Origin: Candidatus Lachnoclostridium stercoripullorum
GTDB lineage: Bacteria; Bacillota; Clostridia; Lachnospirales; Lachnospiraceae
Reading direction: 5' to 3'
Assembly (NCBI GenBank): GCA_019114845.1
Contig: DXEU01000023.1
Location: 1 to 36,336, forward strand
DNA length: 36,336 bases
Part shown: positions 18,018 to 26,833 of the stretch, piece by piece
Numbering within the stretch: the stretch's first letter is position 1
How the letters are laid out: the number at the start of each line of letters is the position of its first letter
Position numbers and translations under genes: made by a program
The notes under the pieces: model-generated
Databases searched by the model: none
What the model was told of the DNA's origin: nothing
What the model saw: the letters and a program-made list of their open reading frames with translations, nothing else

Positions 18018-19361
18018 ATGGCAGAGGAAAATGACGCCCTGTTGAAGCGGGTGCTCCCCCACAGCATTGAGGCGGAGCAGTCTGTGATCGGAGCCATGCT
18101 CATGGACCGGGACGCGATCATCGCCGCTTCGGAGATCATCACGGAGGAGGATTTCTACCAGCGGCAGTACGGCGTCATGTTCCAGTGTATGGTGGAATTG
18201 TTCAATGAAGGCCAGGCGGTGGATGTGGTGAACCTGCAGAACCGTCTCAAGGAGAAGGATGTGCCCCCGGAGGTGGCCAGCCTGGAGACCCTGAGAGACA
18301 TTATCACCACAGTGCCCACCTCGGCCAACGTGAGGGCCTATGCGGGCATCGTGCGGGAGAAATCCATGCTTCGGCGGCTGATCCGGGTCAACGAGGAGAT
18401 CGCCAACACCTGCTACGCGGGCAAGGAGAAGCTGGAGGACATCCTCTCCCACACGGAGAAGGCGGTCTTTGATCTGCTGCAGTCCCGGATGGGAGGAGAC
18501 TTTGTGCCCATCCGCCAGGTGGCCTTAAATGTGCTGGAGAAGATCGAGATGGCGTCCAAGACCAAGGACACGGTGACGGGAATCCCCACCGGGTTCATCG
18601 ATCTGGACTACAAGACCTCCGGTCTCCAGCCCTCGGATTTTATCCTGATCGCCGCCCGCCCGTCCATGGGAAAGACGGCCTTCGTGCTGAACCTGGTGGA
18701 CTATGTGGCGGTGAAGAAGAGGCGGCCCTGCATGATCTTCAGCCTGGAGATGTCCAAGGAGCAGCTGGTGAACCGAATGCTCTCCATGGAGTCCAACGTG
18801 GACTCCCAGAAGCTGCGGACCGGAACGCTGACGGACGAGGACTGGGACGCTGTGGTGGAGGGAATCGGCATCATCGGAAACTCCACCCTCACCATCGACG
18901 ACACGCCGGGTATCTCCATCTCGGAGCTGCGCTCCAAGTGCAGGAAGAAGAAGCTGGAGAGCGGCCTGGACCTGGTGATCATCGACTACCTGCAGCTCAT
19001 GAGCGGCAGCAGCCGGCGCAGCGAGAGCCGCCAGCAGGAGATCTCCGAGATCTCCCGCTCCTTAAAGGCCCTGGCCAGGGAGTTGAACGCCCCGGTCATC
19101 GCCCTCTCCCAGCTGAGCCGAGCCTGTGAGACCAGGACGGACCACCGCCCCATGCTGTCGGATTTGCGCGAGTCGGGAGCCATCGAGCAGGATGCGGACG
19201 TGGTGATGTTCCTGTACCGGGACGACTATTACAACAAGGACACGGACAACCCCAACGTGGCCGAGGTGATCATCGCCAAACAGCGAAACGGCCCCATCGG
19301 CACCATCAACCTGGTGTGGATGCCGGAGTACACCAAGTTTGCCAACATGGCCAGAAGTTGA
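18018..19361 (+). CDS. dnaB: Replicative DNA helicase
   Basis: LPHSIEAEQSVIGAMLMD, AARPSMGKTAFVLN, VIIDYLQLMSGSS, SDLRESGAIEQDADVVMFLYRDDYY. Confidence 0.97.
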   Translation: MAEENDALLKRVLPHSIEAEQSVIGAMLMDRDAIIAASEIITEEDFYQRQYGVMFQCMVELFNEGQAVDVVNLQNRLKEKDVPPEVASLETLRDIITTVPTSANVRAYAGIVREKSMLRRLIRVNEEIANTCYAGKEKLEDILSHTEKAVFDLLQSRMGGDFVPIRQVALNVLEKIEMASKTKDTVTGIPTGFIDLDYKTSGLQPSDFILIAARPSMGKTAFVLNLVDYVAVKKRRPCMIFSLEMSKEQLVNRMLSMESNVDSQKLRTGTLTDEDWDAVVEGIGIIGNSTLTIDDTPGISISELRSKCRKKKLESGLDLVIIDYLQLMSGSSRRSESRQQEISEISRSLKALARELNAPVIALSQLSRACETRTDHRPMLSDLRESGAIEQDADVVMFLYRDDYYNKDTDNPNVAEVIIAKQRNGPIGTINLVWMPEYTKFANMARS

Positions 19362-19459
19362 GGGTGAATCCCCTGAGAATTTTTGTCATAATCCAAATTT
19401 CTCTCACATAACATATAAGTAGGTTTTGAAATATTGCCGACTAAAGGAGAGGATTTGTG

Positions 19460-20101
19460 ATGAACGAAATACATTATCTGATTTCCGACGCATCGAAGAA
19501 GGTGGATGTGGAGTCCCATGTGCTCCGCTACTGGGAGGACGAGCTGGAGTTAAAGATCCCCCGCAACGAGATGGGCCACCGGTATTATACAGAATTTCAT
19601 ATCCGTCTGTTTCAGCAGATCAAGAAGCTGAAGGAGAAGGGATACCAGCTGAAGGCCATCAAGAGCGCTCTGGAAAAGATGCTGGAGGAGGGGAAGGACG
19701 AGCTGTCAGATGAGATGCTGGTTCAGGGGGCTGCGGCCCTGAGGGAGAGCGCCGTCTGCAGGGACGGACAGAGCCTGCAGGTGGTGGAGGAGGGCGGAGC
19801 GCCCGGCCCCCTCACGGCGGAGGAGAAGATGGAGCAGTTCCAGGAGATTATGAACCATATCATCGGCCGCGCCCTGGAGCACAACAACGAGCAGCTGAGC
19901 CAGGACATCAGCAGCCTGGTAAACGACCGGGTGGCTAAGGAGCTGGAATATCTGATGCGGGTGGGAGACGAGAAGGCGGAGGAGCGCTTCAAGCGCCTGG
20001 ATGAGACCATACGGGAATATCAGAAAGAGGGTAAAGGGCGGGCGGAGGCGGCGGCCTCGAAGATCTCGTTTTTCAAGAGAAGAAAGTTCAGAAAAAAGTA
20101 G
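19460..20101 (+). CDS. MerR-family HTH protein with long coiled coil and basic C-terminus (RacA-like architecture)
   Basis: MNEIHYLISDASKKVDVESHVLRYWEDELELKIPRNEMGHRYYTEFHIRLFQQIKKLKEKGYQLKAIK, then a charged helix ending SKISFFKRRKFRKK. Confidence 0.8.
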   Translation: MNEIHYLISDASKKVDVESHVLRYWEDELELKIPRNEMGHRYYTEFHIRLFQQIKKLKEKGYQLKAIKSALEKMLEEGKDELSDEMLVQGAAALRESAVCRDGQSLQVVEEGGAPGPLTAEEKMEQFQEIMNHIIGRALEHNNEQLSQDISSLVNDRVAKELEYLMRVGDEKAEERFKRLDETIREYQKEGKGRAEAAASKISFFKRRKFRKK

Positions 20102-20106
20102 AGAGA

Positions 20107-20155
20107 TAAGGGAGTATCACAGCTGATTTTGCGGTACTCCCTTGTCTCTTATATT
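20107..20155. terminator. Terminator between convergent merR-like and aldehyde dehydrogenase genes
   Basis: AAGGGAGTA...TACTCCCTTGTCTCTTATATTTT. Confidence 0.8.
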
Positions 20156-20186
20156 TTATGGAAGATCAAATTTACGGAAGATCAAA
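20155..20186. repeat. 16-bp tandem duplication (1 mismatch)
   Basis: TTTATGGAAGATCAAA / TTTACGGAAGATCAAA. Confidence 0.93.
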
Positions 20187-20216
20187 ATCCTCCGCCTCGT
20201 GGGAGGCGAATGCGCG

Positions 20217-21704
20217 CTACTTCACCGGGTAGAAGCCGGTGGGAGACTCTCCCAGGTTGATCATGATATTCTTCATCTGGGTGTAGTGCTCCAGGATGAC
20301 CTTGTGGGTCTCCCGCCCGATGCCGGAGGTCTTGTAGCCGCCGAAGGGAGCTCCCTCGGGGATGGAGTTGTAGGTGTTGACCCACATGCGCCCGGTCTCC
20401 ACGGCTCTGGCCACCCGGATGGCCCGGTTGATGTCTCTGGTCCACACAGCGCCGCCCAGGCCGTACTCGCTGTCGTTGGCCATGGCGATCGCTTCATCCT
20501 CCGTCTTAAACTTCAGAATGCAGGCGACCGGCCCGAAGATCTCCTCCTGGGCCACGCGCATGTCGTTGGTGACATTTCCCAGAAGGGTGGGGCGCAGGAA
20601 ACTGCCCTGGTCCAATCCGTTTTCTGTCACCTGACAGCCGCCGCAGAGGACGGTGGCGCCCTCCTCCTTGCCGATCTCTATGTACTTTAAGATCTTCTCC
20701 ATTTGGCCTCTGTTGATCTGGCTGCCCATCTGGGTATCGGCCTCCCAGGGCAGGCCCACCTTCACCTGGTTGAAGCGCTTCACGGCCTCTTCCACGAACC
20801 GGTCATAGATGGACTCCTGGACGAAGACGCGGGAGCCGGCGCAGCACACCTGCCCCTGGTTAAACAGAATGCCCATCTGCAGGCCGTCCATGGCCATCTC
20901 CCAGTCGCAGTCCTCAAAGAAAATGTTCGCGGATTTTCCGCCCAGTTCCAGGGTGGAGGGAATCAGCTTCTCCGCCGCGGCCAGGGCCACATTGCGGCCC
21001 ACCTCCGTGGAGCCGGTGAAGGCCAGCTTGCGGAAGCCCTTGTGCTCCAGCATGTACTGCCCGGATTTGGAGCCGGAGCCGGTGATCACGTTGAATACGC
21101 CGGCGGGAATCACATCCTGCACCAGCTTTGCAAACTCCAGCACGCTCAGGGGAGTCGAGCTGGAGGATTTGAAGACGGTGCAGCAGCCGCTGGCCAGCAC
21201 GGGGGCCAGTTTCCAGGCGGCCATGAGGAACGGGAAGTTCCAGGGGACGATCTGACCCACCACGCCGATGGGTTCCCGGAGAATGAGGCTCAGGGTCTCA
21301 TTTCCCAGCATGTTGGCGCTGCCTTCCTCGGCCATGATGCAGCCGGCAAAATAGCGGAAATGCTGGGCGGCCAGGGGGATGTCCACCGCCATGGTCTCGC
21401 GGATGGGTTTGCCGTTGTCCATGGTCTCCACCATGGCCAGGTGTTCCTTGTTGGCGTCGATGATGTCGGCGATCTGGTTTAAGATAGCCGAGCGCTCGGT
21501 GACGGTGGTATTCTTCCAGGTGGCAAAGGCTTTCCAGGCGGCTTGTACAGCCGCATCCACGTCCTCTCTGGTCGCCTGTGCACATTCTGCCAGCTTCTCA
21601 CCGTTGGCGGGACAGGTGGTGACAAAGGTCTTGCCGTCGGAGGCGTCCTTCCACTGACCGCCGATAAACAACTGATATTTGTCCTGCAGTTTCACACGTT
21701 CCAT
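20217..21704 (-). CDS. NAD(P)-dependent aldehyde dehydrogenase
   Basis: GQIVPWNFPFLMAAWKLAPVLASG, FTGSTEVGRNV, LELGGKSANI, NQGQVCCAGSRVFV, EEIFGPVACILKF. Confidence 0.95.
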   Translation of the reverse strand: MERVKLQDKYQLFIGGQWKDASDGKTFVTTCPANGEKLAECAQATREDVDAAVQAAWKAFATWKNTTVTERSAILNQIADIIDANKEHLAMVETMDNGKPIRETMAVDIPLAAQHFRYFAGCIMAEEGSANMLGNETLSLILREPIGVVGQIVPWNFPFLMAAWKLAPVLASGCCTVFKSSSSTPLSVLEFAKLVQDVIPAGVFNVITGSGSKSGQYMLEHKGFRKLAFTGSTEVGRNVALAAAEKLIPSTLELGGKSANIFFEDCDWEMAMDGLQMGILFNQGQVCCAGSRVFVQESIYDRFVEEAVKRFNQVKVGLPWEADTQMGSQINRGQMEKILKYIEIGKEEGATVLCGGCQVTENGLDQGSFLRPTLLGNVTNDMRVAQEEIFGPVACILKFKTEDEAIAMANDSEYGLGGAVWTRDINRAIRVARAVETGRMWVNTYNSIPEGAPFGGYKTSGIGRETHKVILEHYTQMKNIMINLGESPTGFYPVK

Positions 21705-21784
21705 AAAGTCCTCTCCTTTCTAAAGATTTCACATCTGTTCTGGTAATTTCATCATAGCACTGTCAGATAAGGACTTCAACGATA

Positions 21785-21798
21785 GTTAATATATTAAC
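21785..21798. promoter_or_regulatory. 14-bp perfect AT-rich palindrome upstream of the aldehyde dehydrogenase gene
   Basis: GTTAATATATTAAC. Confidence 0.4.
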
Positions 21799-21832
21799 AA
21801 AACGAGAGGAAAGTGAGAAAATATCAGAAAAA

Positions 21833-21872
21833 AACCCGCGTTCAAGAGCCATTAGCTGACTTTTGAGCGCGG
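21833..21872 (-). terminator. Intrinsic terminator of the dac-kdpDE-like operon
   Basis: Minus strand CCCGCGCTCAAAAG...CTTGAACGCGGGTTTTTTT. Confidence 0.85.
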
Positions 21873-21880
21873 GAAGAATC

Positions 21881-22591
21881 TCACGCGTCCGGCTCCCGCA
21901 TTCGGTAGCCGACGCCGATCTCCGTGCTGATGTATTTGGGATCGGCGGGATTTTCCTCCATCTTCCGCCGGATGTGGGCCATGTTCACCCGCAGGATCTG
22001 GTTGTTGCTGTCGGCGTAGGGCCCCCAGATGTGGTTGATGATGAAATCGTAGGTGAGGACCCGGCCGGCGTTCAAGGCCAGCAGGGAGACCAGCTTGTAC
22101 TCAATCTGGGTGAGGTGGATCTCCTGCCCGCCGATGGTCACCAGCCGCTTGTCAAAGTCGATCTCCAGGTCGCCGCTGCGGTAGACGGAGCCGCTGCCCC
22201 GGGAGGAGGAGGTCTGGCTGTGGCGCAGGGCCGTGCGGATGCGGGCCAGGAGCTCGGAGGTCCCGAAGGGCTTGGTGATATAGTCGTCCGCCCCGGCGTC
22301 CAGGGCGTTCACCTTCTCACTCTCCTCCGTGCGGGCGGAGATCACCAGGATGGGCACGGAGGAGAATTCCCGCACCTCCCGGATGACCTGGATCCCGTCC
22401 ATGTCCGGAAGCCCCAGGTCCAGCAGGACCACGTCGGGGCAGTTGGAGGCGATGCAGGAGATCCCGTCTTTTGCCGTGTAGGCGGATATGGCCTTATAAT
22501 CGTGGTTGGCCAGAGTCGTCTCTATAAAGGCACAGATATTTTTTTCATCTTCAATAATAACTACAGTCAGCTTATGATTCATAAGGCTCAT
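21881..22591 (-). CDS. OmpR/KdpE-like response regulator
   Basis: VVIIEDEKNICAFIETTL, VVLLDLGLPDMDG, DAGADDYITKPFGTSELLARIRTALRH, KLVSLLALNAGRVLTYDFIINHIWG. Confidence 0.92.
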   Translation of the reverse strand: MSLMNHKLTVVIIEDEKNICAFIETTLANHDYKAISAYTAKDGISCIASNCPDVVLLDLGLPDMDGIQVIREVREFSSVPILVISARTEESEKVNALDAGADDYITKPFGTSELLARIRTALRHSQTSSSRGSGSVYRSGDLEIDFDKRLVTIGGQEIHLTQIEYKLVSLLALNAGRVLTYDFIINHIWGPYADSNNQILRVNMAHIRRKMEENPADPKYISTEIGVGYRMREPDA

Positions 22592-23669
22592 CTCCTAGTG
22601 GAAGTGTAAATGTAAACAGGGCTCCGTCGGAAAGATTCTGGGCCCAGATGCGGCCGTTGTGGGCCATAATGATGGTCTTGCATATGGACAGGCCGATTCC
22701 CATGCCCTTGCGGGAGTCCCCGGAGCTGGCGGGGGTGTCGGCGTAGCCGTCGAAAATGCGGGGCAGCAGGTCCTCGCGGATTCCATGGCCGTGGTCCCGG
22801 ATGCGGAAATAGACCTGGCGCTCCGCAGCGATCACAGTCAGCTCCATGGGTTCCGTGGAGCCGCTGTGGTAGATGCCGTTTTCCAGGAGGTTGATGATCA
22901 CCTGCTCGATGAGGGTGGCATCCATGGGCACCATGATGAAATTTTCCGGGGTGGTCACCCGGATGCTGGCGTCCGGGATCCGCTTTTTTAGGCGGGAGAC
23001 GGCCTCCGACACCACCTCCTCCAGAGGTTCCAGGGTCTTTGTGAGTCGGGCCCCGTCCTGGCGGATCTTGGTGACGGACAGCAGGTTTTCCACCATGTGC
23101 AGAAGCCAGTTGGAATCGTCGTAGATGGTCTGCACCATCTGCAGTTTCTCCCCCTCGGAGAGGAAGGCTCCGTTTTCCAGGTAGGTGGAGCTGGCCCCGA
23201 TGATGCTGGTGAGGGGGGTGCGCAGGTCGTGGGAGACGGCCCGCAGCAGGTTGGCCCGCATCTTCTCCTTCTCCGCCTCCATGAGGAGTTTCTCCTGCTC
23301 CCGCAGGATCCGGTTTTTCTCCTTTAGATGGGTGGTGGTCATGCTGGTGAGGCAGGCGATGATCAGCATGGAGGCGAAGGTGACGGGGTAGCCGTCCAGG
23401 TTGAAGGCCAGGGAGAAATAGGGGGAGGTGAAGGCATAGTTGACGCAGACCACAGAGATCAGGGCTGCGGCGATGCCGGGCACGTACCCGGTGGTAAAGC
23501 GGGCGATGAACACCACCGCCAGCATATAGAAGGCCGGTACATTCTCCGCGTTTCCGGAGATCCGGTAGAAGGCGAAGGACACCGCGGTGGAAAAGCCCAG
23601 GATCAGGGCGGTAGTCAGAATGTTGCAAAGCAGAGTCTTTCTGTCCATAAATTTTATCTGGCGCTTCAT
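22572..23669 (-). CDS. KdpD-like sensor histidine kinase lacking the N-terminal KdpD/USP domains (DUF4118 + HisKA + HATPase)
   Basis: Four TM segments with AALISVVCVNYAFTSPYFSL; RAVSHDLRTPLTSIIGASSTYLENG; VIINLLENGIYHS; RKGMGIGLSICKTIIMAHNGRIWA. 20-bp overlap with the regulator. Confidence 0.9.
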   Translation of the reverse strand: MKRQIKFMDRKTLLCNILTTALILGFSTAVSFAFYRISGNAENVPAFYMLAVVFIARFTTGYVPGIAAALISVVCVNYAFTSPYFSLAFNLDGYPVTFASMLIIACLTSMTTTHLKEKNRILREQEKLLMEAEKEKMRANLLRAVSHDLRTPLTSIIGASSTYLENGAFLSEGEKLQMVQTIYDDSNWLLHMVENLLSVTKIRQDGARLTKTLEPLEEVVSEAVSRLKKRIPDASIRVTTPENFIMVPMDATLIEQVIINLLENGIYHSGSTEPMELTVIAAERQVYFRIRDHGHGIREDLLPRIFDGYADTPASSGDSRKGMGIGLSICKTIIMAHNGRIWAQNLSDGALFTFTLPLGDEPYES

Positions 23670-23681
23670 GGCAACCTCCCG

Positions 23682-25253
23682 TCAGCTCCTGTCTTTTCTG
23701 CCGCCGCGCCCGCTCTGCCGGGCGGCTCTTCTGGCGGCCATCATCTGTTCAAATTCCTCGTCGGAGACGCCGATCTCCCGCAGCCTCTGGCGGCGGCGCT
23801 CCTCCCTGCGCCTGCGGTCCTCCTCCCTGCGCTGGCGCTCCCGTCTCAGGTGGACGGTCACGGCTGCGGCTGCGGCGGCCAGTGCGGCGACGGCCGCGAG
23901 CACCCAGACGAAAACTGGGACGGAGAATCCGTCCTCCCCGGGGGGAGTTTCAGGGTTCCCCTGGGAGATGGCCCCGGGGGCGGTCTGGGGGCCGGCATCG
24001 GCGGAGGAACCCGCGGCGGGATCCGAGGCGTCAGCGGCGGGATCAGTCGCAGGGTTCGAGGCGCCGGCGGCGGGATCGGTCACGGGATCCGAGGCACCGG
24101 CGCCGGGGGACTCCAGCGGGATCAGAGGAATCTCCTCCTCCCCGGTGCGGTTCAGCAGATAGGCGGATCCGATGAGTCGGTCATTGTAGGTGTACTGTAC
24201 CTGGGCGATAGCATTTTCCGGCGCCAGCCCGTCCAGCTGGTAGGTCACGGACACGTCCGCATCCCCGATGGAGGCGGAGAGGGGCAGAGTGATCATCCCC
24301 TCCTCCAGGGAAAGGTCGGAGAGATCGCCCACAGAGATTCCGCCGATGGAGAGATCGCTGTCCAGGGTGGAAAAGCGGTCGTCCAGCTGGGAGATGGGGG
24401 CCGTGTGGAAATTGGCAAAGCCGAAATCCAGCATGGCCTTTGTGTCGGAGTAGTGGGTCTGATGGCCGTTCAGCACCACCGCCACCAGGGTCATGTCATT
24501 TCTGGTGGCGAAGGTCACAAGGGTGTTGCCGGCCAGGGATGTATATCCGGTCTTTCCGCCGAAGGCGCCCTCGTAGTACTGGGAGCGGCTGGGCAGGAGC
24601 ATGGCGTGATGGGCGTAGACCGTGGATCCCTCCGGATAGTTCCGGGTGGGGGGCAGGTCGTAGTATCTGGCGCCGTCGATCTCCAGGAACATGGGGTTCT
24701 GGATGGCCGCCCGGCAGATCAGGGCCATGTCGTAGGCGGAGGTGTAGTGGTTCTCGTCGTTTAAGCCGCTGGGGTTGGCGAAATGGCTGTCCTGGCAGCC
24801 CAGGCTGGCGGCGGTCTCATTCATCAGCTCCGCGAAGGCCTCCCTGGAGCCGGAGACGTGCTCCGCCAGGGCGTTGGCCGCCTCGTTGGCGGACTGGAGG
24901 AGCAGGGCGTAGAGGCAGTCCCGCACGGTGAGCACATCCCCCTCGTCGATGCCGGCGTTGCTGCTGCCGCTCTCCACGTTGTACACAGCGTCGTAGGAGA
25001 AGGTGACCTCCTCGTCCAGACTGCAGTGCTCCAGCACAATAAGAGCCGTCAGCACCTTGGTGATGCTGGCGGGGTAGTAGGTCTCATGCAGATTTTTTCC
25101 GAAAAGGACGGCGCCGGAATCGGCGTCCATGACGATGCCCCCGTCAGCCTCGATGGCCACGTCGGCGGGCCAGCCCGGGGCGGCGTAGGCGGCCGCCGGG
25201 AAGAGGCTGAGGGTGAGAATAACGGTCAATAATAAAGAGAGGATTCGTTTCAT
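23682..25253 (-). CDS. D-alanyl-D-alanine carboxypeptidase (PBP5/DacF-like) with C-terminal TM segment
   Basis: Signal peptide MKRILSLLLTVILTLSLFPAAAYA. YYPASITKVLTALI (SxxK), SGSSNAG, GKTGYTSLAGNTLVTFATR (KTG). C-terminal TM and basic tail. Confidence 0.92.
   Translation of the reverse strand: MKRILSLLLTVILTLSLFPAAAYAAPGWPADVAIEADGGIVMDADSGAVLFGKNLHETYYPASITKVLTALIVLEHCSLDEEVTFSYDAVYNVESGSSNAGIDEGDVLTVRDCLYALLLQSANEAANALAEHVSGSREAFAELMNETAASLGCQDSHFANPSGLNDENHYTSAYDMALICRAAIQNPMFLEIDGARYYDLPPTRNYPEGSTVYAHHAMLLPSRSQYYEGAFGGKTGYTSLAGNTLVTFATRNDMTLVAVVLNGHQTHYSDTKAMLDFGFANFHTAPISQLDDRFSTLDSDLSIGGISVGDLSDLSLEEGMITLPLSASIGDADVSVTYQLDGLAPENAIAQVQYTYNDRLIGSAYLLNRTGEEEIPLIPLESPGAGASDPVTDPAAGASNPATDPAADASDPAAGSSADAGPQTAPGAISQGNPETPPGEDGFSVPVFVWVLAAVAALAAAAAAVTVHLRRERQRREEDRRRREERRRQRLREIGVSDEEFEQMMAARRAARQSGRGGRKDRS
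24003..24110. repeat. Imperfect repeats encoding (D/G)ASDPxxDPAAGAS linker
   Basis: Encodes GASDPVTDPAAGASNPATDPAADASDPAAGSSADAG before the C-terminal TM of the carboxypeptidase. Confidence 0.8.
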
Positions 25254-25366
25254 AAATAGGGAACTCCATCTGATTTCAATTCTTTCGGCCGGGACCGCCA
25301 TGGATCCCGGGCTGATACAAGTATATGCCATTTCCCCGGACAAGTAAAGAATGAAGGGGGAATTCC

Positions 25367-26065
25367 TCACCGGCGGGAGTCCCCGGCGGGTTTCCGCAGG
25401 GAAAAGTACAGGCAGACGGCGAAGAACACCAGGACCGCCCCTCCGAAGGTGAGGCCAATGCGCAAGGCCGTGTCGGCGAAAAACGGTTCGGGCACGATGT
25501 TGATCAGGAGGTCGGTGGCCGGGTTTAAGATCCACAGGTCATTGTCGAAGAAAATGTGGTGGAACACTACGAAATACCGGGAAAAGTCCGAGGCGATCAG
25601 AAGCCCGATGCCGGCGGCGAGGAGGAAGAAGAGTCCCGTCCCCACGCAGAGCATTCTGGGCAGCGTCCGCTTCAAGTCTGCCTTCAGGGCGGTCATGAGG
25701 AGGACGCAGACGGCGGCTGCCGCAAGGCAGACGCGCCGCAGGGTGATGGCGCCCAGGAACAGTCCCCGCACGTCCTCCATGTGGGCGATTTCCCTGGCGT
25801 TGAAAAACTCCCGGGGGGATCCGTCCACCACGGTCATGACGTGGAGGTCGTCCCGGTCGCCCCGGAGATAATCCATCATCTCATCGGTCACCTGCAGCAG
25901 GTCGTCCATCTCCATGCGGACGGCGGCGGTGACATTGTATTTTTCATATTCGTGTTCATAGTAGCCGGGGGTCCAGTAGGTGACGGCCTCCACCGATGTG
26001 ATGAGAAAGACGATCATCAGGCAGAAGGCGCACACGATCCCCGGAAGTCTTTGCAGAAGCTTCAA
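25367..26065 (-). CDS. TIGR01906/DUF1461-like integral membrane protein
   Basis: YWTPGYYEHEYEKYNV, MDYLRGDRDDLHV, FFNAREIAHMEDVRGLFLGA. Confidence 0.8.
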   Translation of the reverse strand: MKLLQRLPGIVCAFCLMIVFLITSVEAVTYWTPGYYEHEYEKYNVTAAVRMEMDDLLQVTDEMMDYLRGDRDDLHVMTVVDGSPREFFNAREIAHMEDVRGLFLGAITLRRVCLAAAAVCVLLMTALKADLKRTLPRMLCVGTGLFFLLAAGIGLLIASDFSRYFVVFHHIFFDNDLWILNPATDLLINIVPEPFFADTALRIGLTFGGAVLVFFAVCLYFSLRKPAGDSRR

Positions 26066-26736
26066 GTCTCGTCATCTCCTTTGTCATGTTTTCCGGTGGC
26101 CCTGGGCAGATTCCAGCGGTATTTGGCGGCCAAAAGCCGGATCAGCACCACCACGGCGGAGCAGATCACCATGGCCGCGTCGGCGGGGATCAGATCCATC
26201 AGGGCGATGTAGAGCAGGGCGCCGGCGATGGAGGCGCAGGCGTACACGTGCTTGCAGAGGACGTAGGGGGTCTGGTCGGCCATGATGTCCCGGAGGATGC
26301 CGCCCCCCACTCCCGTGATCACCCCCAGGAACACGGCCAGAAAGCGGTAGTCCCCGAAGCCGGCGCTCACGGCGGTGTCGATGCCCACCACGGTGAAGGC
26401 GCCCAGCCCCACGGCGTCAAAAAGGTTCATGATCTTGTCGTAGGTCTGGCGGTAGAAGCCGGACATGAGATAGCTGTGGAAGCGGATGACGGCGAACAGA
26501 AGCAGCACCGTCACCAGGGCCATGAGGACGTAGATGGGGTTCACAAACAGGCTGGGGGGCACCTTCCCGATGATGATGTCCCGGATCATTCCCCCGCCCA
26601 CGGCGGTGGTGACGCCCAGCACGATGACGCCCAGCAGGTCCAGATTTTTATCGATGGCGGTCATGGCTCCGGAGGAGGCGAAGGCGACGGTGCCCACCGC
26701 CTCCAGGGCAAACAGGATCGACCAGTGTATCTCCAT
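26062..26736 (-). CDS. TRIC/UPF0126 (YadS-like) family membrane protein
   Basis: Two repeats: VAFASSGAMTAIDKNLDLLGVIVLGVTTAVGGGMIRDIIIG and TVVGIDTAVSAGFGDYRFLAVFLGVITGVGGGILRDIMA. Confidence 0.92.
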   Translation of the reverse strand: MEIHWSILFALEAVGTVAFASSGAMTAIDKNLDLLGVIVLGVTTAVGGGMIRDIIIGKVPPSLFVNPIYVLMALVTVLLLFAVIRFHSYLMSGFYRQTYDKIMNLFDAVGLGAFTVVGIDTAVSAGFGDYRFLAVFLGVITGVGGGILRDIMADQTPYVLCKHVYACASIAGALLYIALMDLIPADAAMVICSAVVVLIRLLAAKYRWNLPRATGKHDKGDDET

Positions 26737-26800
26737 GAGAAAACCCTCCTTTGCAGCGCGCACACTGCGGCATTTCCCCTATTTTAACATAAATCGAAAA

Positions 26801-26833
26801 AAAGAAAAAGCGCTGTTAAGCGCCTTTTTCTTT
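26801..26833 (-). terminator. Intrinsic terminator of the V/A-ATPase operon, overlapping the subunit D stop codon
   Basis: AAAAAGCGCT GTTA AGCGC(C)TTTTT; minus-strand TAA lies in the loop. Confidence 0.75.

Noticed and set aside
22572-23669. KdpD truncated by a frameshift or assembly error
   Set aside because: Only 13 nt separate it from the upstream gene, and no remnant of the KdpD N-terminal domain is seen; it appears naturally short.
23328-24764. 478-aa plus-strand ORF
   Set aside because: Antisense to the kdpD-like and carboxypeptidase genes; Gly/His/Val-rich composition typical of reverse-frame translation of GC-rich coding DNA.
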